From positions 10,149,152 through 10,213,151 of the forward strand of contig OZ024784.1 of the NCBI GenBank assembly GCA_964017065.1: a stretch of DNA of 64,000 bases, written 5' to 3'. Origin of the DNA: Haliclona indistincta (Eukaryota; Porifera; Demospongiae; Haplosclerida; Chalinidae). The notes beneath the pieces are model-generated. The model was not told the origin of the DNA. It saw nothing but the letters and a program-made list of their open reading frames with translations, and made no database searches. A program made the position numbers and the translations under genes. Shown one piece after another: positions 23,001 to 36,450 of this stretch. Each line of letters opens with the position of its first letter. Position 1 is the stretch's first letter.

Positions 23001-26000
23001 TATAATGCTTGTGTTGCTTAATTCATTACATTTAGCAAGTCACAAGAAATGCTAGCGACATTGACAGACAGCACAGTTATTACTTTGCCCATCAAGGCAT
23101 ATTGTTATTGTTATGGCATTAATATAATAGCATGTAACTAACTTTCTGTTTCTGAATATGATATTAAAGCACAAGCAGATGACTGCAATGATCACTCCAA
23201 CGCAACTTCCTGTGTAAATAATTGCTACAACTATAGTGGAAATAGCTGAAATGATCTCAATCTCAATGCCGTCTGGTGGAACATTACCTAAAAATATGTA
23301 AACAAAAAAATCATAACACTCTTAATTAGCCATTAGTTTTATAGACAAGTATGATGCTAATGATCTCTTAATGTCCACCATGGTATTATTGACTGCATAC
23401 ATTATCTAGCTAATGATCTCTTAACGTCCACCATGGTATTATTGACTGCATACATTATTTAGCTAATGATCTCTTAACGTCCACCATGGTATTATTGACT
23501 GCATACATTATCTAGCTAATGATCTCTTAACGTCCACCATGGTATTATTGACTAAACATTATCTAGCTAATGATCTCTTAACGTCCACCATGGTATTATT
23601 GACTGCATACATTATCTAGCTAATGATCTCTTAACGTCCACCATGGTATTATTGACTGCATACATTATCTAGCTAATGATCTCTTAACGTCCACCATATG
23701 CATGGTATTATTGACTGCATACATTATCTAGCTAATGATCTCTTAACGTCCACCATGGTATTATTGGCTGCATACATTATCTAGCTAATGATCTCTTAAC
23801 GTCCACCATATGCATGGTATTATTGACTGCATACATTATGTATGATTAAACCAAAACTAAACCATAGATATCCTAACCAGGATTGAAAGGTGACCTACAT
23901 CACAAAGGATCGGTACATAGAAATTGCAACTTCATAGAGAAGAGTATCTGGCTAAGCTGAGGCTGTTTACTGCTCGATCATCTAAAGAACCTATCTGCTA
24001 CTGTATTAGCTATATAGCATTATGGTGCTTGAACAAACCTCAGTGGAACTAGAATGGTCGAGGCTGCAGATCATGAGTGAGAGGTCGAATAATAATAATA
24101 ATTATTATTATTTCGTCCACTAAATAACTATATGCATTGTGCAAGTGGAAAAGACAGCAAGCTGGTGGAACTGAATGGTTCTAAGCTACTTAGCAAATCC
24201 CAGAGTGACAAAAGCTACGTGCTGTGTATAGTTAAGTTGATTTCCTATGGGTCCAGTCAGAATGCAGTCAAAATTTATGAAAATATTATGAATTTATTTC
24301 CAATCCTGGTTAGTACACTACTCTAGTTTAGGAAAAGTGAACTGGTCATTCTCCTAGCTTTGGAAGAGTGGCCTGGAGAAGAGGTGTTAATAGGTACAGT
24401 GACTTACCATCCCAGACAGTGTCATTGCTTTCCCCATCAATATACACTATATTAAATTCCAAGTTATCAAGGGAGAAGTAGCCAAATTGAACCAGACTAA
24501 TTCCACCTGAAACTGAAACACAATATCATTCATCACAAGTATAAGCAATAATATGTAGGTACAATTATAATGAGGAGCTTAGTATTCCAGGAAGCATACA
24601 ATCATATAATAAATGACCAGCTATTGAGTGCAAAAAATTATATAGCCATAGCCGCCCATACCATACTTTGGAGGGTCTAAACTTAATAACCTGGATTTTA
24701 CACATTTAATTTTGGTGCCCAGTGCCTGGTTCATGTATTATAGAAATAGTAAAGCAATTTCAGCAGAGTTAATGCTTGCCGATTCGGCAAATTCACAAAA
24801 AAACATCTCCAGTCAAAATTATCCACTATACGGTAGTACAGTGTACTTTCGTGTGGCTGTACAATAAATGCCTTAAGGAAGTTTCTGCAACATGTTGAGT
24901 GATATGAATTTTAGTCAGTACAAAGTTTTTAACTAAAAATGGTTTAAAAATCAATAGAAATTTAATTTTTAAACTTTGTTCTTGATCATCAAGGATACAA
25001 CGATAGGTGCTCAAACTAAAGATGAATGCATTATCATAAGAATCAGAGTATTGATACTTACTGTTTCTATACTGCATCAGTCGCACTTGTTCTACTTCAC
25101 GAATACCTTGTTGAGTAAATGTAACTTCACCCTACAAAATTGACATGATAATACATTGTGTGGGGTGTACCACCACTATCAGCAGTGCAATGTAATTGCA
25201 TGCAAAACTATTAACAATCAGAGCCAAGAACAGTGTTTTAATGTACACAAAGTGAATTAACCAGTAAGTGATAAATCTGTGTGAGCTATAGCGCCATGAT
25301 CAAGAAAACTGAAGGGCGCGTGATTCTAAGACTAATGAGATAGCTACAATGCTCAACAGTGCTTCCATTAGGCTCTAAATAGGGGTCCAACTCTGGCTGA
25401 TCAATAAAATTGTAGAACTAGAGTTCTATTGAACACATGCCTGTGCATATGCCTAGCAGCTCAAGCAAGACTTACCAGCACTCTTCACAGGATTATAAAT
25501 TCAGTGAACAGGGAGCAAAGAGTTTTAGTGGCAATTTTTGAGCAGCAAATGCAAACGGGTGTGTTCTTTAACGACACACATACGATGTACATAGACAAAC
25601 TCAAACGCTTAACCCTCCCACATACTATGCATACTATACATAGGGTAATTGCAGTCTAATGAAAAAACCTCAATCCATTAGTGGATGCCTTGAAAATATC
25701 CTTGCCGCTAGGTAATGAGGGATGATACAATCTTGTGCAAAAAATGTGACGAAACTATTGAAGGCTTACTTACAGCTTGAGAATAAACAGGTTTAAGTTT
25801 AGTACCTGTTGTCTAATAACATAGTCTCCCACAGAGATATCTGTGTACTTTTAGCGCTACTGTCTATGCCGCTAAGCAGTAGAGATAATCATGATTCAAA
25901 TGTTGGCTGCAATCAGCCTGAACAAACTATTGCATGTATCTTCGCTGTACTTTAGCAATATAACAGACAAGATATGTTTCGTACAGTCAGCAGAAACAAT

Positions 26001-29000
26001 AGAATCATGTTATGTATATCTTACCGATGATCCAATAAAATTAGTTTCACTGAGGCTTCTTCTGATGAGACAAGCTGTGCTGTTGTTACCAAGTGCTGTG
26101 CTGCTGCTGTTACTGAACTCCTCCAGTGGAGCAGGAGATGAACCACAGTCCAATGTGTCATTGGTGTTGATCATGTTCATAGTTCTGTTGAGAGCTAGTG
26201 CCAATGTCCACACACTGTCATATGTGAGGGTCTCCACAAATGGACTGAAACTGATTTGTTGTAGACTTAAAATGTCGTCACGTGTCTGTTAGGAGTTATA
26301 AAGGTACAATAATTGTAAATCTAGAAATTTCACATTCATTTGCGTTAATCTCAATAGTGACAAATTTTAAAACAATTGGCTTTATTTTAGGCATAAGATT
26401 GACAGCTATTGGTACTGTACACACAGCGCAACTGTGTTGTTTGATGTACCTGTGCTTTTAACTAGAGTTAACAACAAAAACAGTATTTACAGTATCAACT
26501 TTCTACTGTCTTGTTTGTGACACTACATGTCCAAAATATGACCAAAATTCAGACCATTAAAACTTCATGTTTAATGTCAAGCATGTCTTATAGTCTCAAT
26601 ACTATTACAACAAGCTTGCTCACCAATTCTCCCACTGCATTGGTAGGCATGTTTTGAGCTACAGGGTACTGCTGTATAACCAGAGCTCTCTCCAGCATAG
26701 TTGCCAGCTCATCTTCAGAACAGTCAACATCACTAGTTGATCTCCACCACTCGTCAGAGTACCAACCATACAGTATCCAAGTAAAATCAGGATATCTCAT
26801 ACGATTATTACTTTGATATGCCTAAAAACAAAAATAAGTCCATTTCAATGTGTACCATCAACTTTCAAATAGCAAATATAAACTAGAATCGTATGGGAAG
26901 GAGAAGGAGCATCAAACACGGTTCTGGCTAAACGCCTGCTTGTTTTAATTGGAGAGGAGCAGGAAAAAGCATGGATGAATGCAAACATAGGAAATATTAA
27001 GCCACGACACACAAAAAGGCCTCTAGCTAGTTCCTAGTAGCAACAGTGCATGGAGACGGGCTTTAGTTCGGTCCTTATACGATCATGGTCAATCAGCAAA
27101 TGTCTAAAAAATGCAGAGAGCTAGCTTCTGTTTTACTGAGCATCAGTGTTTACTCCTCCGTCTAGCTTGTCAATTGTGGTTTCAAAGAAAGTACAAACGC
27201 TTGCTTTGTCTACACACAAGCAGAATACTTTATACATGAATTCATCCTGAAGATATAATGCCTTACCTCACACAATAGTTGCCTTGCTTTGTTCTCATAA
27301 CTATTAACAATAAATATTCTTGCATCTTCAGCCTGAATAACAAATAAGATACATATGCAGTAATGCTTAAATGCATACAATCAAGAAAGAGGGTACCATT
27401 TATTGGTTAATATAATTATTGTTTTGTTCAGCCGCTTATTTCCTGTCAAGTATATAAACACTCTCATTTGTCTCTTTATTATTAATTTTGATCAATGTGA
27501 TCATATATTTTATAGTACGGGATAGGAAGCTGCACTTAATGGGGTGGTCGATGTCAATCTGTCGATGTGCAATACCCTTGACATCACATGGCGATTACAT
27601 TTTCCGTGTATTTTCCGCGTTCCATGTATTGTGTTCTCTGTGTTTAAATAAACGGAAAATCTCTGATAGCACACCCAAGAATCTACCAAGAGCTTTGCCT
27701 ATGTACACGGTCAAAGAACGGCTAGTTGTCTGGATATCCAGCCCAGTACACATTGTAGAGTATGTACCGCTGGTTTAGAGCCATTGATGCAGCCAGTATG
27801 GAGAATTTGTGTATACAAAATCCTGACCGAAGAGACGAGTTCGTGTCTATAGCGGATAAAGTATACTTCTTGGCAACGTACTAACCTTATTCAGAACACG
27901 CAGACAACTAATGGCTTTGTATTGGTACCAAAATCAATCATAATCTGCCATCACACTCACAAATCTTCTGTTTGCCGTGAAGTGCCAGTACTGGTATCCA
28001 TTCAAGGCCAGTAATATGAAACAACGCATTCTTCACAATACAATAAAGGCACTAGAATAGGCCAAAAACTACACCGCGCTCGTCTGTTGCTAATTAGTAA
28101 TCACTGCTACAGTGGAACACACGAAGAGAGTAGAAAAATGTGTTTTTGACATTTTGTTTCATATCTCAGGAAGTAAGTGTCTTATGATCATGTTGCAGGT
28201 ACCATTATGATCCTCTATCCTTACTGAATGCAATGAACTATATGGTTTCTTGTCACATGACACACACATGAAACAATATGGCGCTCTTTAGAGGCATGTA
28301 GCAGAACACGTTTAGTTGGAGATCTCTGTAAGTGCTGGTAGTTAAGAGCTCATAATGGATATATGAACTGTCCTAATGTATACGTACCTTTGACCAACAT
28401 CTCGGCACCCAGTCAGCGTTACTACAAAAGTGCGGTGCGAAAACTTGTTTTTGCGACCAGCCCCAACGTTAGGTTAGAGAACTCACGAACCTGCGGGAGT
28501 TAAGATGCAAAACTTGCTTGCTGGATAGCTTACACATTAATGATTACGAAAACACTTACCTTGAGCGCCTTCTTCGCTTCGTCGTGAATAGCGCAGCTCT
28601 TCCGTTCGCGAGTGCTGTTTTCTTGCCGCCATCTTGCGACTTTAATGGATTTTGTGATGTCACNNNNNNNNNNNNNNNNNNNNNNNNNNNNNNNNNNNNN
28701 NNNNNNNNNNNNNNNNNNNNNNNNNNNNNNNNNNNNNNNNNNNNNNNNNNNNNNNNNNNNNNNNNNNNNNNNNNNNNNNNNNNNNNNNNNNNNNNNNNNN
28801 NNNNNNNNNNNNNNNNNNNNNNNNNNNNNNNNNNNNNNNNNNNNNNNNNNNNNNNNNNNNNNNCATTGATTCAATGTGTTTTCAATAGTTATGACGTTTA
28901 CACAGCCAACAATTATTATGCGTGACATCACAAAAATTCGTTAAAGTCGCGAGATGGCGGCAAGAAAACAGCACTCGCGAACGGAAGAGCTGCGCTATTC

Positions 29001-32000
29001 ACGACGAAGCGAAGAAGGCGCTCAAGGTAAGTGTTTTCGTAATCATTAATGTGTAAGCTATCCAGCAAGCAAGTTTTGCATCTTAACTCCCGCAGGTTCG
29101 TGAGTTCTCTAACCTAACGTTGGGGCTGGTCGCAAAAACAAGTTTTCGCACCGCACTTTTGTAGTAACGCTGACTGGGTGCCGAGATGTTGGTCAAAGGT
29201 ACGTATACATTAGGACAGTTCATATATCCATTATGAGCTCTTAACTACCAGCACTTACAGAGATCTCCAACTAAACGTGTTCTGCTACATGCCTCTAAAG
29301 AGCGCCATATTGTTTCATGTGTGTGTCATGTGACAAGAAACCATATAGTTCATTGCATTCAATAAGGATAGAGGATCATAATGGTACCTACAACATGATC
29401 ATAAGACACTTGCTTCCTGAGATATGAAACAAAATGTCAAAAACACATTTTTCTACTCTCTTCGTGTGTTCCACTGTATGTGCAGTAATACGCATCGACC
29501 ACGTCACGTAATACATTTTGATTTAGAGGAAATTTTAGCTTCCTAACCCATACTATAAATCTATGATGTGATCATAGGCTCATAGCAAACAAAGAGACGT
29601 TATCTATCAGCAAATTTATGACGAAAATGAATATAATGTAACTTATAAGTTGAAACACTATTAAATAGTAGTTATATACCGATCAGGAGGTGTTTAAGCG
29701 ATTTAAAGCCCGCGGGCGTAGCCCAAGGGCTTTAAATGCTACTGACTGTGAGGTATATAACTACTTTAAACCATAGTGTGCTGCTTGTCTGACGCCTAGC
29801 TGGCTACCTTACGTCGCAGGAAGACCGCAGAGCAGCCCGAGCGCCGTTACTTTGTGGATTCTCGAACGCAGCGGCCATCTTGAAACACGTGCGGGCTGTA
29901 CACGATTTATAGCCCTCATTAACGCTCGTTACATCAAAGAGAATTATGGTTTAAAGAGGTATTACCAAGGGCTAATTGAACCTGAGCGGCTAGAGGGCAT
30001 GCAACTCCGAATACCATAGTGTAGACGGCATAGTGCTGAGTGTTACTATAAATAGTTATCCGTATAATCACATAAACTTAACATAAACGGCCGTTAGTTA
30101 TCCGTATAAAGTGTGCAGGCGTGTCCTGACTTACTTCTGGTTACCGAAGGGCGGCAGCGCGTATCAAGAGTGCCAGCTAGTGACTCAGTGCAATGGATAA
30201 GCATACTAGCAGTTTATCCGGATCTATTGCATCTAAAACACCTATGAGTACAGCCGTGGCTGCCACAGCTTTGCGCAAGAAGTACAGATGCTTGAGACAG
30301 CTGAGGCATTCTCCAGAACCGTTCTCTAGGTCCATCTTTGCCTTTGCTTCATGCGCGCTGTGCAGTATCGATGGCGACATCGTCAGTACAGAGTGTATTT
30401 GTGCGCTCTCAGCAGATCATGCTACTACACGTGACCAACCGAAAACGTTAACTTATTAATAGTTATAAATTCTATTTATAGTATCACTCAGCACTATGCT
30501 GTAGTTGCATGCCCTCTCGCCGCTTCACGGCTCGATAAGCCCTTGGTATTACAGCAATTTGGGATATGGACACTCTCTGACAGTGCACAAGAGTGCTACA
30601 GAGTTATGTGGCCGGTCTCAAATTTGGTTTGGTCAGTATGTTAATTTTTACAAACAAGTACAAATTGCCTCAGAAACACCTTGCATACAATATAACAAGC
30701 AAATTAGCAACATAATATAATTCTAATAACCTAGCAAGCGATCCACTAATAGAACATACAAAACGTGACTTGTAATAACTCACAAAGATAGTCTTGTTGG
30801 CTGGTTGCAAGTCAATTGGCTCTTCACAAACAGAAAAGTGTGTAGGATTGAGTACACTAATGTTAGCTGAGCTGATGGCATCATACAATCTGTCCTCCAA
30901 CTACAGTAAAAATAAACACCACTCGTGACTGTACTGCAATAATAATTGGGGCGAGCCCTACATTGATCGTGACAAATGCCTGGCCCACGTCGCGGGGAAA
31001 TGTGTGTGTGTGGACGATATGTCAGCGTTTGTCCTCTAAATGTTCCCGATGATTAATACTTCCAAAAGCTTATTCTTGGTTACAAAATTCAACACAACAC
31101 ACAATACAAAATACAATGTACATTGATAACCACAAACAGCTGACTGTGTACCACCGCTACAGTATCCCATAACCTTCACACACTTCTTCTCACTATACTG
31201 CAATCCATACCTTTAAAAAAAGATCTTCTTTCTCAGTTATAATCGACACCTGCGTCCAATTGTACGCTTTCAAGAGAGAAATAATGGCACTAGCCAAATT
31301 ATCATCAGATGGAAATAACTGAAAATAGCTTGATGAAGAAGAGGACATTATAGTATCTCTCTTGAGACTCCTAGCAGATGAGGTAAACGAGATCTGTAGA
31401 AGACAAGATGTTATGTACAACTGTGTAATGAAACAATAATGTTCATTGAGCTGCTTCTGTTGATCAAAACAGTGCATGTTTAGAACACCTGGTCATTCAT
31501 CAGTAAAGAACTACATAAAAACTTTTCATTAACTCTTTAAAGACAATAACCGATCATAATTATTAGTCATAATAATTATTAGTAGTAGACAACTAGTGCA
31601 AAAGTGAAAAGTCAAAATTGAATACTAAAATTTGTTTTCTGTGCACCAACCTCAATCATTAGATTTGCATTTACACGAAACTGAATTCACTTCTGACACA
31701 CCTACCATGTGCTAGAGTCATTTGTTATTAAACAAACTTTGTAGCATATGTACTTCAATCAGCTATCTACACGTCACCTGAGTAAGAGCATGCCAAAGGG
31801 AAGTGTACGCCACATTGTAGCAATGCATGCCTAACATTGCTTAAAGCTTTTTTGCTTTGCAGTATCAATTTGACTTCCAGTCGCAACACAAGTAGTGCAA
31901 TTCTGCTTTAATGTTTCTTAGAACTGTTGAATGTCACAAGAAACTTGCAATAGCAGGTTCTATAGAGAACAGAAAACCTTACATGACTTTTCTAAAAGCC

Positions 32001-35000
32001 TTTTGGTCAAGGTTACAGGATGTTGATACGATGGGCGTGGCCTGCATTTCTTTGTGCTGTCAGCAAGCAGTGAAGGAACTAGGTCTACGTACTGATAATT
32101 GGAATTCTTCAAGAACAATAGATAATTGCAAAAATAAATCTTTACCTAGTGCTGTTCGTCCGCTATGGCAGGCCCAAAATCGTAAAACTATTAACTAGAA
32201 ATCTCTTCTTGAACGATCGCCAGCTTGACAACTTTGCGCTTGGAGGTACACAGCTACAAAACGGAGAGATTGACGAGAGCTTTTCTTGAAATGATAGACT
32301 AGCTGTAAAGCGGGGAAGTGGCGTCTGCAACGTCAAATCCACGTACACATCCTTGCGTAGCTTGAAAACGAAGAGAGATGTCGCACGTCGATCCCTCTGA
32401 AAGGCCTTCTTTACCTAGCAGACCAAGCGGCTTTCTCTGCATTTTGTTCCAGAAGCTTATTTTTGGTTAGAAAAAAGCAACACAAACGCAAAAATACATT
32501 GATAAACCGCAAACAGCTGACCATGTACTGCCCCAGTATCCCGTAACCTTAAAATGATTCATAATTATAGTACAATTGCGTGAAGTAGACTTGATCAACA
32601 GCAATTTCATGCCATCAACAGCTAGATGTGCAGCATATGCAGAAATGTACCATAAGCACTCAAGCCTTTATAGATCTCATTAGCACTATCTGACAAGCGT
32701 AGTTCAAGCTGTGCATAAATTATTATTAAGCCAAAATTGAAGAATACAAAACCGGGAAATCGGCGAGTTTTTATCACACATTCCAATTTTTCATGAATAA
32801 TTTTACACACCAAAACCACTGCTATTATTGTACCGTACAGCTATATATGTGAACGTTCTCACTCGGACTCACAATGAACATGTGTTTGCTCAGCCTCGTT
32901 GGGCTACACTGTAATATTTTAATTGGCAGTGAAAGCTATTAGAAAGATGACAGAAAGCACTCCTGACTTCACAGGCATTCTTCATAGTATATAAATTTCA
33001 CAACTGAGCATGCGCAATAGAAAGCTATTCCTTAAGCAGTAAACAGCCACGTTTGTGATCACACAGTGAGACCTCTACATGTTGGGACCTGACTTAAGTC
33101 CTTTTAACCCTTTAGTTACTGAAAAAATTTGATTTGCTCTAAACTGGCAGTTTGTCTTGTTTATAGGACAGTTAAATCGATAATATTGAAAAGTGCTCTT
33201 TACTAGGTGCAACTCATATAAAGCTCCACTCATGGTATCATAAATAAAATGTTTGAACAATTAACTTACATATATCCTGCATATAATTAGTCTCGTGAAC
33301 TAAACCCTACTCACTGCAAGCAAAGGAAGAGGGTCTTGGTTGGTGGCCAGAAATGTGCAAAATCTCAAGCGTTCTCGAATTTGCTATTTGTACTACAATT
33401 AAACCAGTCTCTTATTGTTTGCAGTGGGTGGGTCTGGCAAAAAGGCTAGTAGCCAGACAAAGTTAATGAATTTTATAGTCACATAATTAGATTCACAAGC
33501 ATGTAATCCGATAGGCAATGATGCCAAACCAGAAACCAATCAAATGTGCACACACATAATCAGCACTTTCACTGCATGAGACACAGAAGATTAAAGCAAT
33601 CAACACTAGGTCTCAGCAAGGAAAATACAACAATCACCTCTAAGCAGCTCTTTATGAGACTAGTTGGCAACTTGTAGTCAATACTAGTTATGTGTGGTTT
33701 CTTTCATGTCTTGGCAAGCTAAGATACAGCGCCATGGCAAGCTAGGAGACAGCGCCATGGCAAGCAAGGAGACAGCGCTGTGTCAGTAGTATAAACACAC
33801 ATATACAGTATAGCTAATGCCATTGATAGACATGCTCAAATTATACTCCATAGGCAAAATCCTTACAATAACTGAAAGTTAGTAACAATACAATGGCACT
33901 AGTAAAAAACAGTTTACACTTGATGGAGCAAAAGGCATGTCCGCACTAGCGTGCAAACAAGATAGGGTGAGCCCGCAATCAATCCATGAATATCCGATTT
34001 TTGGCAAATCTACCCAGGATGAACCCAGGTGTGCCAAAAGAAAAGCTAAAACAAAGAGAAGTTAAGTATCACTGAACCATATTAGCAAGAGAAAAAACTA
34101 ATACATTAGAGCCCATTATGAGCTCTATTGTCTCCTTGCTGTACAGCCACCGACAGCCATTGCAGAAAGTATGAAGGCTTGTGAGGATCACCAGATAGCC
34201 TTGAGATTCACTTTTCCAGAGTTCTAACAAATCTCTAAGTAACTTCTTCACATAGATGACAAGGCTGACCAGAAAAATGCACATGGTTAACAGGATAGTG
34301 GTACACTAGGAGTAGCACTGATTAGCAACAAGATCACGAAGACCACACGAAAGATTTTATCACACAGTTGACAGGGCTGTATTACACTTCTATCACATAG
34401 GCAAGTCAATAATAGCATCGAAAGTAGATATTGCACTCGTCTTTTGATATTGTATTTAAAATTTGTCACTAGGGCAAAATAAAAAGGCTTTAATGAAAAA
34501 TTTCAAATCTAATCAAAATGCTTCCTATACATGTATATGTATGATAACGCACTTTGTATGTCCAAGATATGCAGCCCACTAAGATCAACATTAATTTTAG
34601 TTAACTAAACATCTCTCCACAAGAGTCTTCAAGTGCAGCACAGCAGTGACCACAATGCTTTAAACAATTGACACAAATAGTATGTCTCTGAATGGTGAGG
34701 TGCATAGTTAGGGAGCCAGTCTGTGATCGCAGTGGGGTGTGCATATAAGTGGCAAGGGAGACCAAACCACTTGACCCTCCTGTGAAGTTAACTACAGTCT
34801 GGCTTTTGTTGCCAGACTGGCACTGCTGTGCTACACAATGCTTAGCCCCTAATGTCTAGCATGTGTAAAACGGTAGAGCAGCCTTAAGGCTAGTTCATAA
34901 TAGGTTGCAAAGGCTAGTTCATAATAGGTTGCCAATGCTAGTTCATAATAGGTTGCAAATGCTAGTTCATAATAGGTTCTTAAGGCTAGTGATGTGTCTC

Positions 35001-35905
35001 AGCTTACCTTTGTGATATAGTGTGAACAACTTGCTACGTTGTAACACATGTATCACACAGACAAAGACAAGTTCTATTCCTGCAACGTGTCAATGCTAAT
35101 ACAACTCATCAGCAACCATCTTGAAATGCATGTATATTATAAGTGATTTAACCTCTCAGCGCCTAGCAACAGTCGCAGAAATTTAATTGCAACAGATCAT
35201 GAGTACCAGTATATTTATAGTTTAATTATTACTATTCAGGAAGACAAAACAACAAAATAATACTCATTACAATGTAATTACACCCACTGGGATAGTCTAT
35301 TCTTTCAGGACATTTCTGCTCCACCACTATCATCATGTCATGTGCTGATTAATTATTCACAATCTACATGTAGTATGTAAGTTAGCTCACTATTGTTGCT
35401 AATCAACATGACCAGAGTTCATTACCTAATGAACTCTTGACATGATGACCTAGCTAACTGAAGATCACACACACTTACAAGTGGAAGTCCATATAGTGAT
35501 ATGATGTCAGCAACTGGTTCAGTAGCTACTGAGCAGCCACAGCCTATCACACCAATGAGAGCAGGAGAGCTAGAGGGCTGTACTTGGGTTAGGAACTCGC
35601 GCACTGAAGTAGAGGCGTCACACTGTGTTTTATTAAAGTATAACATTAATTCCAAACCCTAAATCTAGCTAGGTACAGTTAATCCTCACGTTGGTATCTT
35701 TGCTCTCGGAAAGTACTAATTGATGCCCAGGAAGTAAGGAAGGCACGGTGTTCACACGAGTTATCGCCATACGAGCCGCCTCAACAGCGCCAGAGGAATT
35801 CAAGCGATCAGATGAAGAACTCATCAACATGACGTGCAGATTGGCAGCATCGCACAATCCTAACACCACGAGTAGAGTTAGTAGAAGAAGGCAGCATTGC
35901 GCCAT
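20085..35905 (-). CDS. GABA-B-like metabotropic class C GPCR, R1
   Basis: Exons: 35690-35905, 35479-35658, 31211-31393, 30784-30900, 27267-27332, 26624-26821, 26025-26285, 25062-25131, 24408-24512, 23143-23287, 22690-22816, 21450-21557, 20936-21079, 20499-20822, 20287-20448, 20085-20222; 847 residues. The start MAQCC gives a signal peptide of about 20 residues; a Met 11 codons upstream is also open. A Venus-flytrap domain (about 25-465) follows, with GWYSDEWW and YDSVWTLALALN as in GABA-B subunits. TM1 is near 475-497, and TM3 ends AKIWRIYYIF, the GABA-B DRY equivalent. The third loop is RKVAIPVLNESK, TM7 ends FVPK, then come YKDPLGENIF and a coiled coil (VLQRRVTALQEELL). Cysteine-rich and sushi domains are absent, as in GB2. 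The natural ligand is unknown. Introns hold large transposons. Intron 1 is only 31 bp. Confidence 0.9.
22856..22936. repeat. 14-bp tandem repeat in an R1 intron
   Basis: About six copies of ATGAACAGGAACAC lie just upstream (on the minus strand) of the TM2 exon of R1. One copy has TTGAAC. It has no coding role in the model. Confidence 0.85.
23355..23836. repeat. 53-bp minisatellite in an R1 intron
   Basis: Nine copies with a period of 53 bp; one copy is 51 bp, and TATGCA insertions lengthen two others. Each unit contains AACGTCCACCATGGTATTAT. The copies are almost identical, so the array is young or being homogenised. It lies between the exons at 23143-23287 and 24408-24512. Confidence 0.95.
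24645..24834. mobile_element. Degenerate MITE with CCGTATAG-like ends
   Basis: The right end reads AATTATCCACTATACGGTA. The interior matches the element at 48591-48774 (AATTTTGGTGCCCAGTGC in both). The left end is eroded. It lies in an R1 intron. Confidence 0.6.
25493..25650. repeat. Dispersed repeat shared with an R2 intron
   Basis: About 150 bp resembles 43590-43735 in the same orientation. Both contain a GTGTGTT...GACAAC/ACGACACACA block and a CTCAAACNCNTAACCCT block. Both copies lie in the corresponding intron of R1 and R2, between the exons ending the flytrap domain. Confidence 0.6.
28108..29478. mobile_element. Nested giant-palindrome element, TA target
   Basis: The body is 28110-29476. 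It begins CAGTGGAACACACGAAGAG and ends with its exact complement, flanked by TA on both sides. Arms of about 555 bp (28110-28663 and 28922-29476) are near-identical inverse copies. The uninterrupted target can be read in copy A of the host element, which has a single TA there. CAGT ends with a TA duplication fit the Tc1/mariner group. The centre is a 200-N assembly gap plus about 58 bp. No transposase is visible, though the gap could hide sequence. Confidence 0.85.
28664..28863. other. Assembly gap (200 N)
   Basis: Exactly 200 N at the centre of the palindrome. A round length suggests a placeholder and not a measured distance. The palindrome itself probably caused the assembly break. Confidence 0.95.
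29960..30551. mobile_element. CCAAGGG-ended MITE with TATTA duplication, copy 1
   Basis: The body is 29965-30546. It begins CCAAGGGC and ends GCCCTTGG, flanked by TATTA on both sides (29960-29964 and 30547-30551). Sub-terminal parts also form inverse repeats, including GAGGGCATGCAAC and a longer block around CATAGTGCTGAGTG. Copy 2 is at 49082-49683. It lies in an R1 intron and has no transposase. Confidence 0.8.
31394..35478. other. 4.1-kb intron 2 of receptor R1
   Basis: No exons seen. It holds a dispersed repeat (about 32445-32560) matching 31055-31165 just downstream on the minus strand, three copies of an approximately 26-bp unit with GGCAAGCTAGGAGACAGCGC (33715-33781), and four copies of an approximately 24-bp unit with GGCTAGTTCATAATAGGTTG (34884-34990). 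Confidence 0.6.
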
Positions 35906-36450
35906 GTTATTATTCTGGTTCTGGCTAATAGCTTGCACAGAGTCAGGACGACACTCGGGACGACACGATTATTACATCACGCCCTACACGTGTCACAACA
36001 CAACATTCATCCGGCCGCGGAAACTGCGACACACAACAAACAATTCACTGGAATGGTCTGAAGTAATTGAATTCTAGATCATCATAAATGATACAGTGCA
36101 GTATGCCTCCGCAGCTCCAGCCACGGAACCTACTCCTGTACATGTAACATACAACAGGATTATCGTCAACGAGTCAGTACTTGCATGTGCATGGTATTTA
36201 TATCAGCGATAGACATTTAGCGCATGCTATCGAAGGTCAGTTGGCCCCTTACCCTAACCAATACCACACATACAACAGTAAATCAACTAGCTCTAGTCTT
36301 CAACTTGATAGTTCACAGTTCCTTGTGCATGTGATGGCTAGAATTTTCTATAAAATCTATGTTTATAATTGCCTTTGTCAAATAATCTTAGCAAACATAA
36401 ACATAATTATACGCAATGACAAACACAATAATGCGTAATAGTCATTATTA
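35906..36450. promoter_or_regulatory. R2-R1 intergenic region with R1 promoter
   Basis: 545 bp separates the R2 stop codon and the R1 start codon. R1 regulatory sequence and the R2 3' UTR must both be here. I see no definite TATA box or polyadenylation signal. Confidence 0.4.

Larger units (their letters stand above)
27495..29572. mobile_element. CATAG-ended DNA transposon, copy B, with 7-bp duplication
   Basis: The element body is 27502-29565. It begins CATATATTTTATAGTACGGG and ends with the complementary CTATG, and is flanked by identical ATGTGAT (27495-27501 and 29566-29572). Its outer parts match copy A at 44117-45572 in inverse orientation over several hundred bp. A second element is nested inside it (28110-29476). 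There is no coding region. It lies in the R1 intron between exons 30784-30900 and 27267-27332. The 7-bp duplication does not match the usual size for hAT or P (8 bp); the superfamily is undetermined. Confidence 0.85.

Noticed and set aside
23355..23836. Could the regular 53-bp repeats be a CRISPR array?
   Set aside because: There are no unique spacers; the whole unit repeats. The host is an animal genome, so this is a minisatellite.
28518..28931. Open frames running through the 200-N gap
   Set aside because: The translated X residues are gap filler. The flanks are arms of a palindromic transposon.
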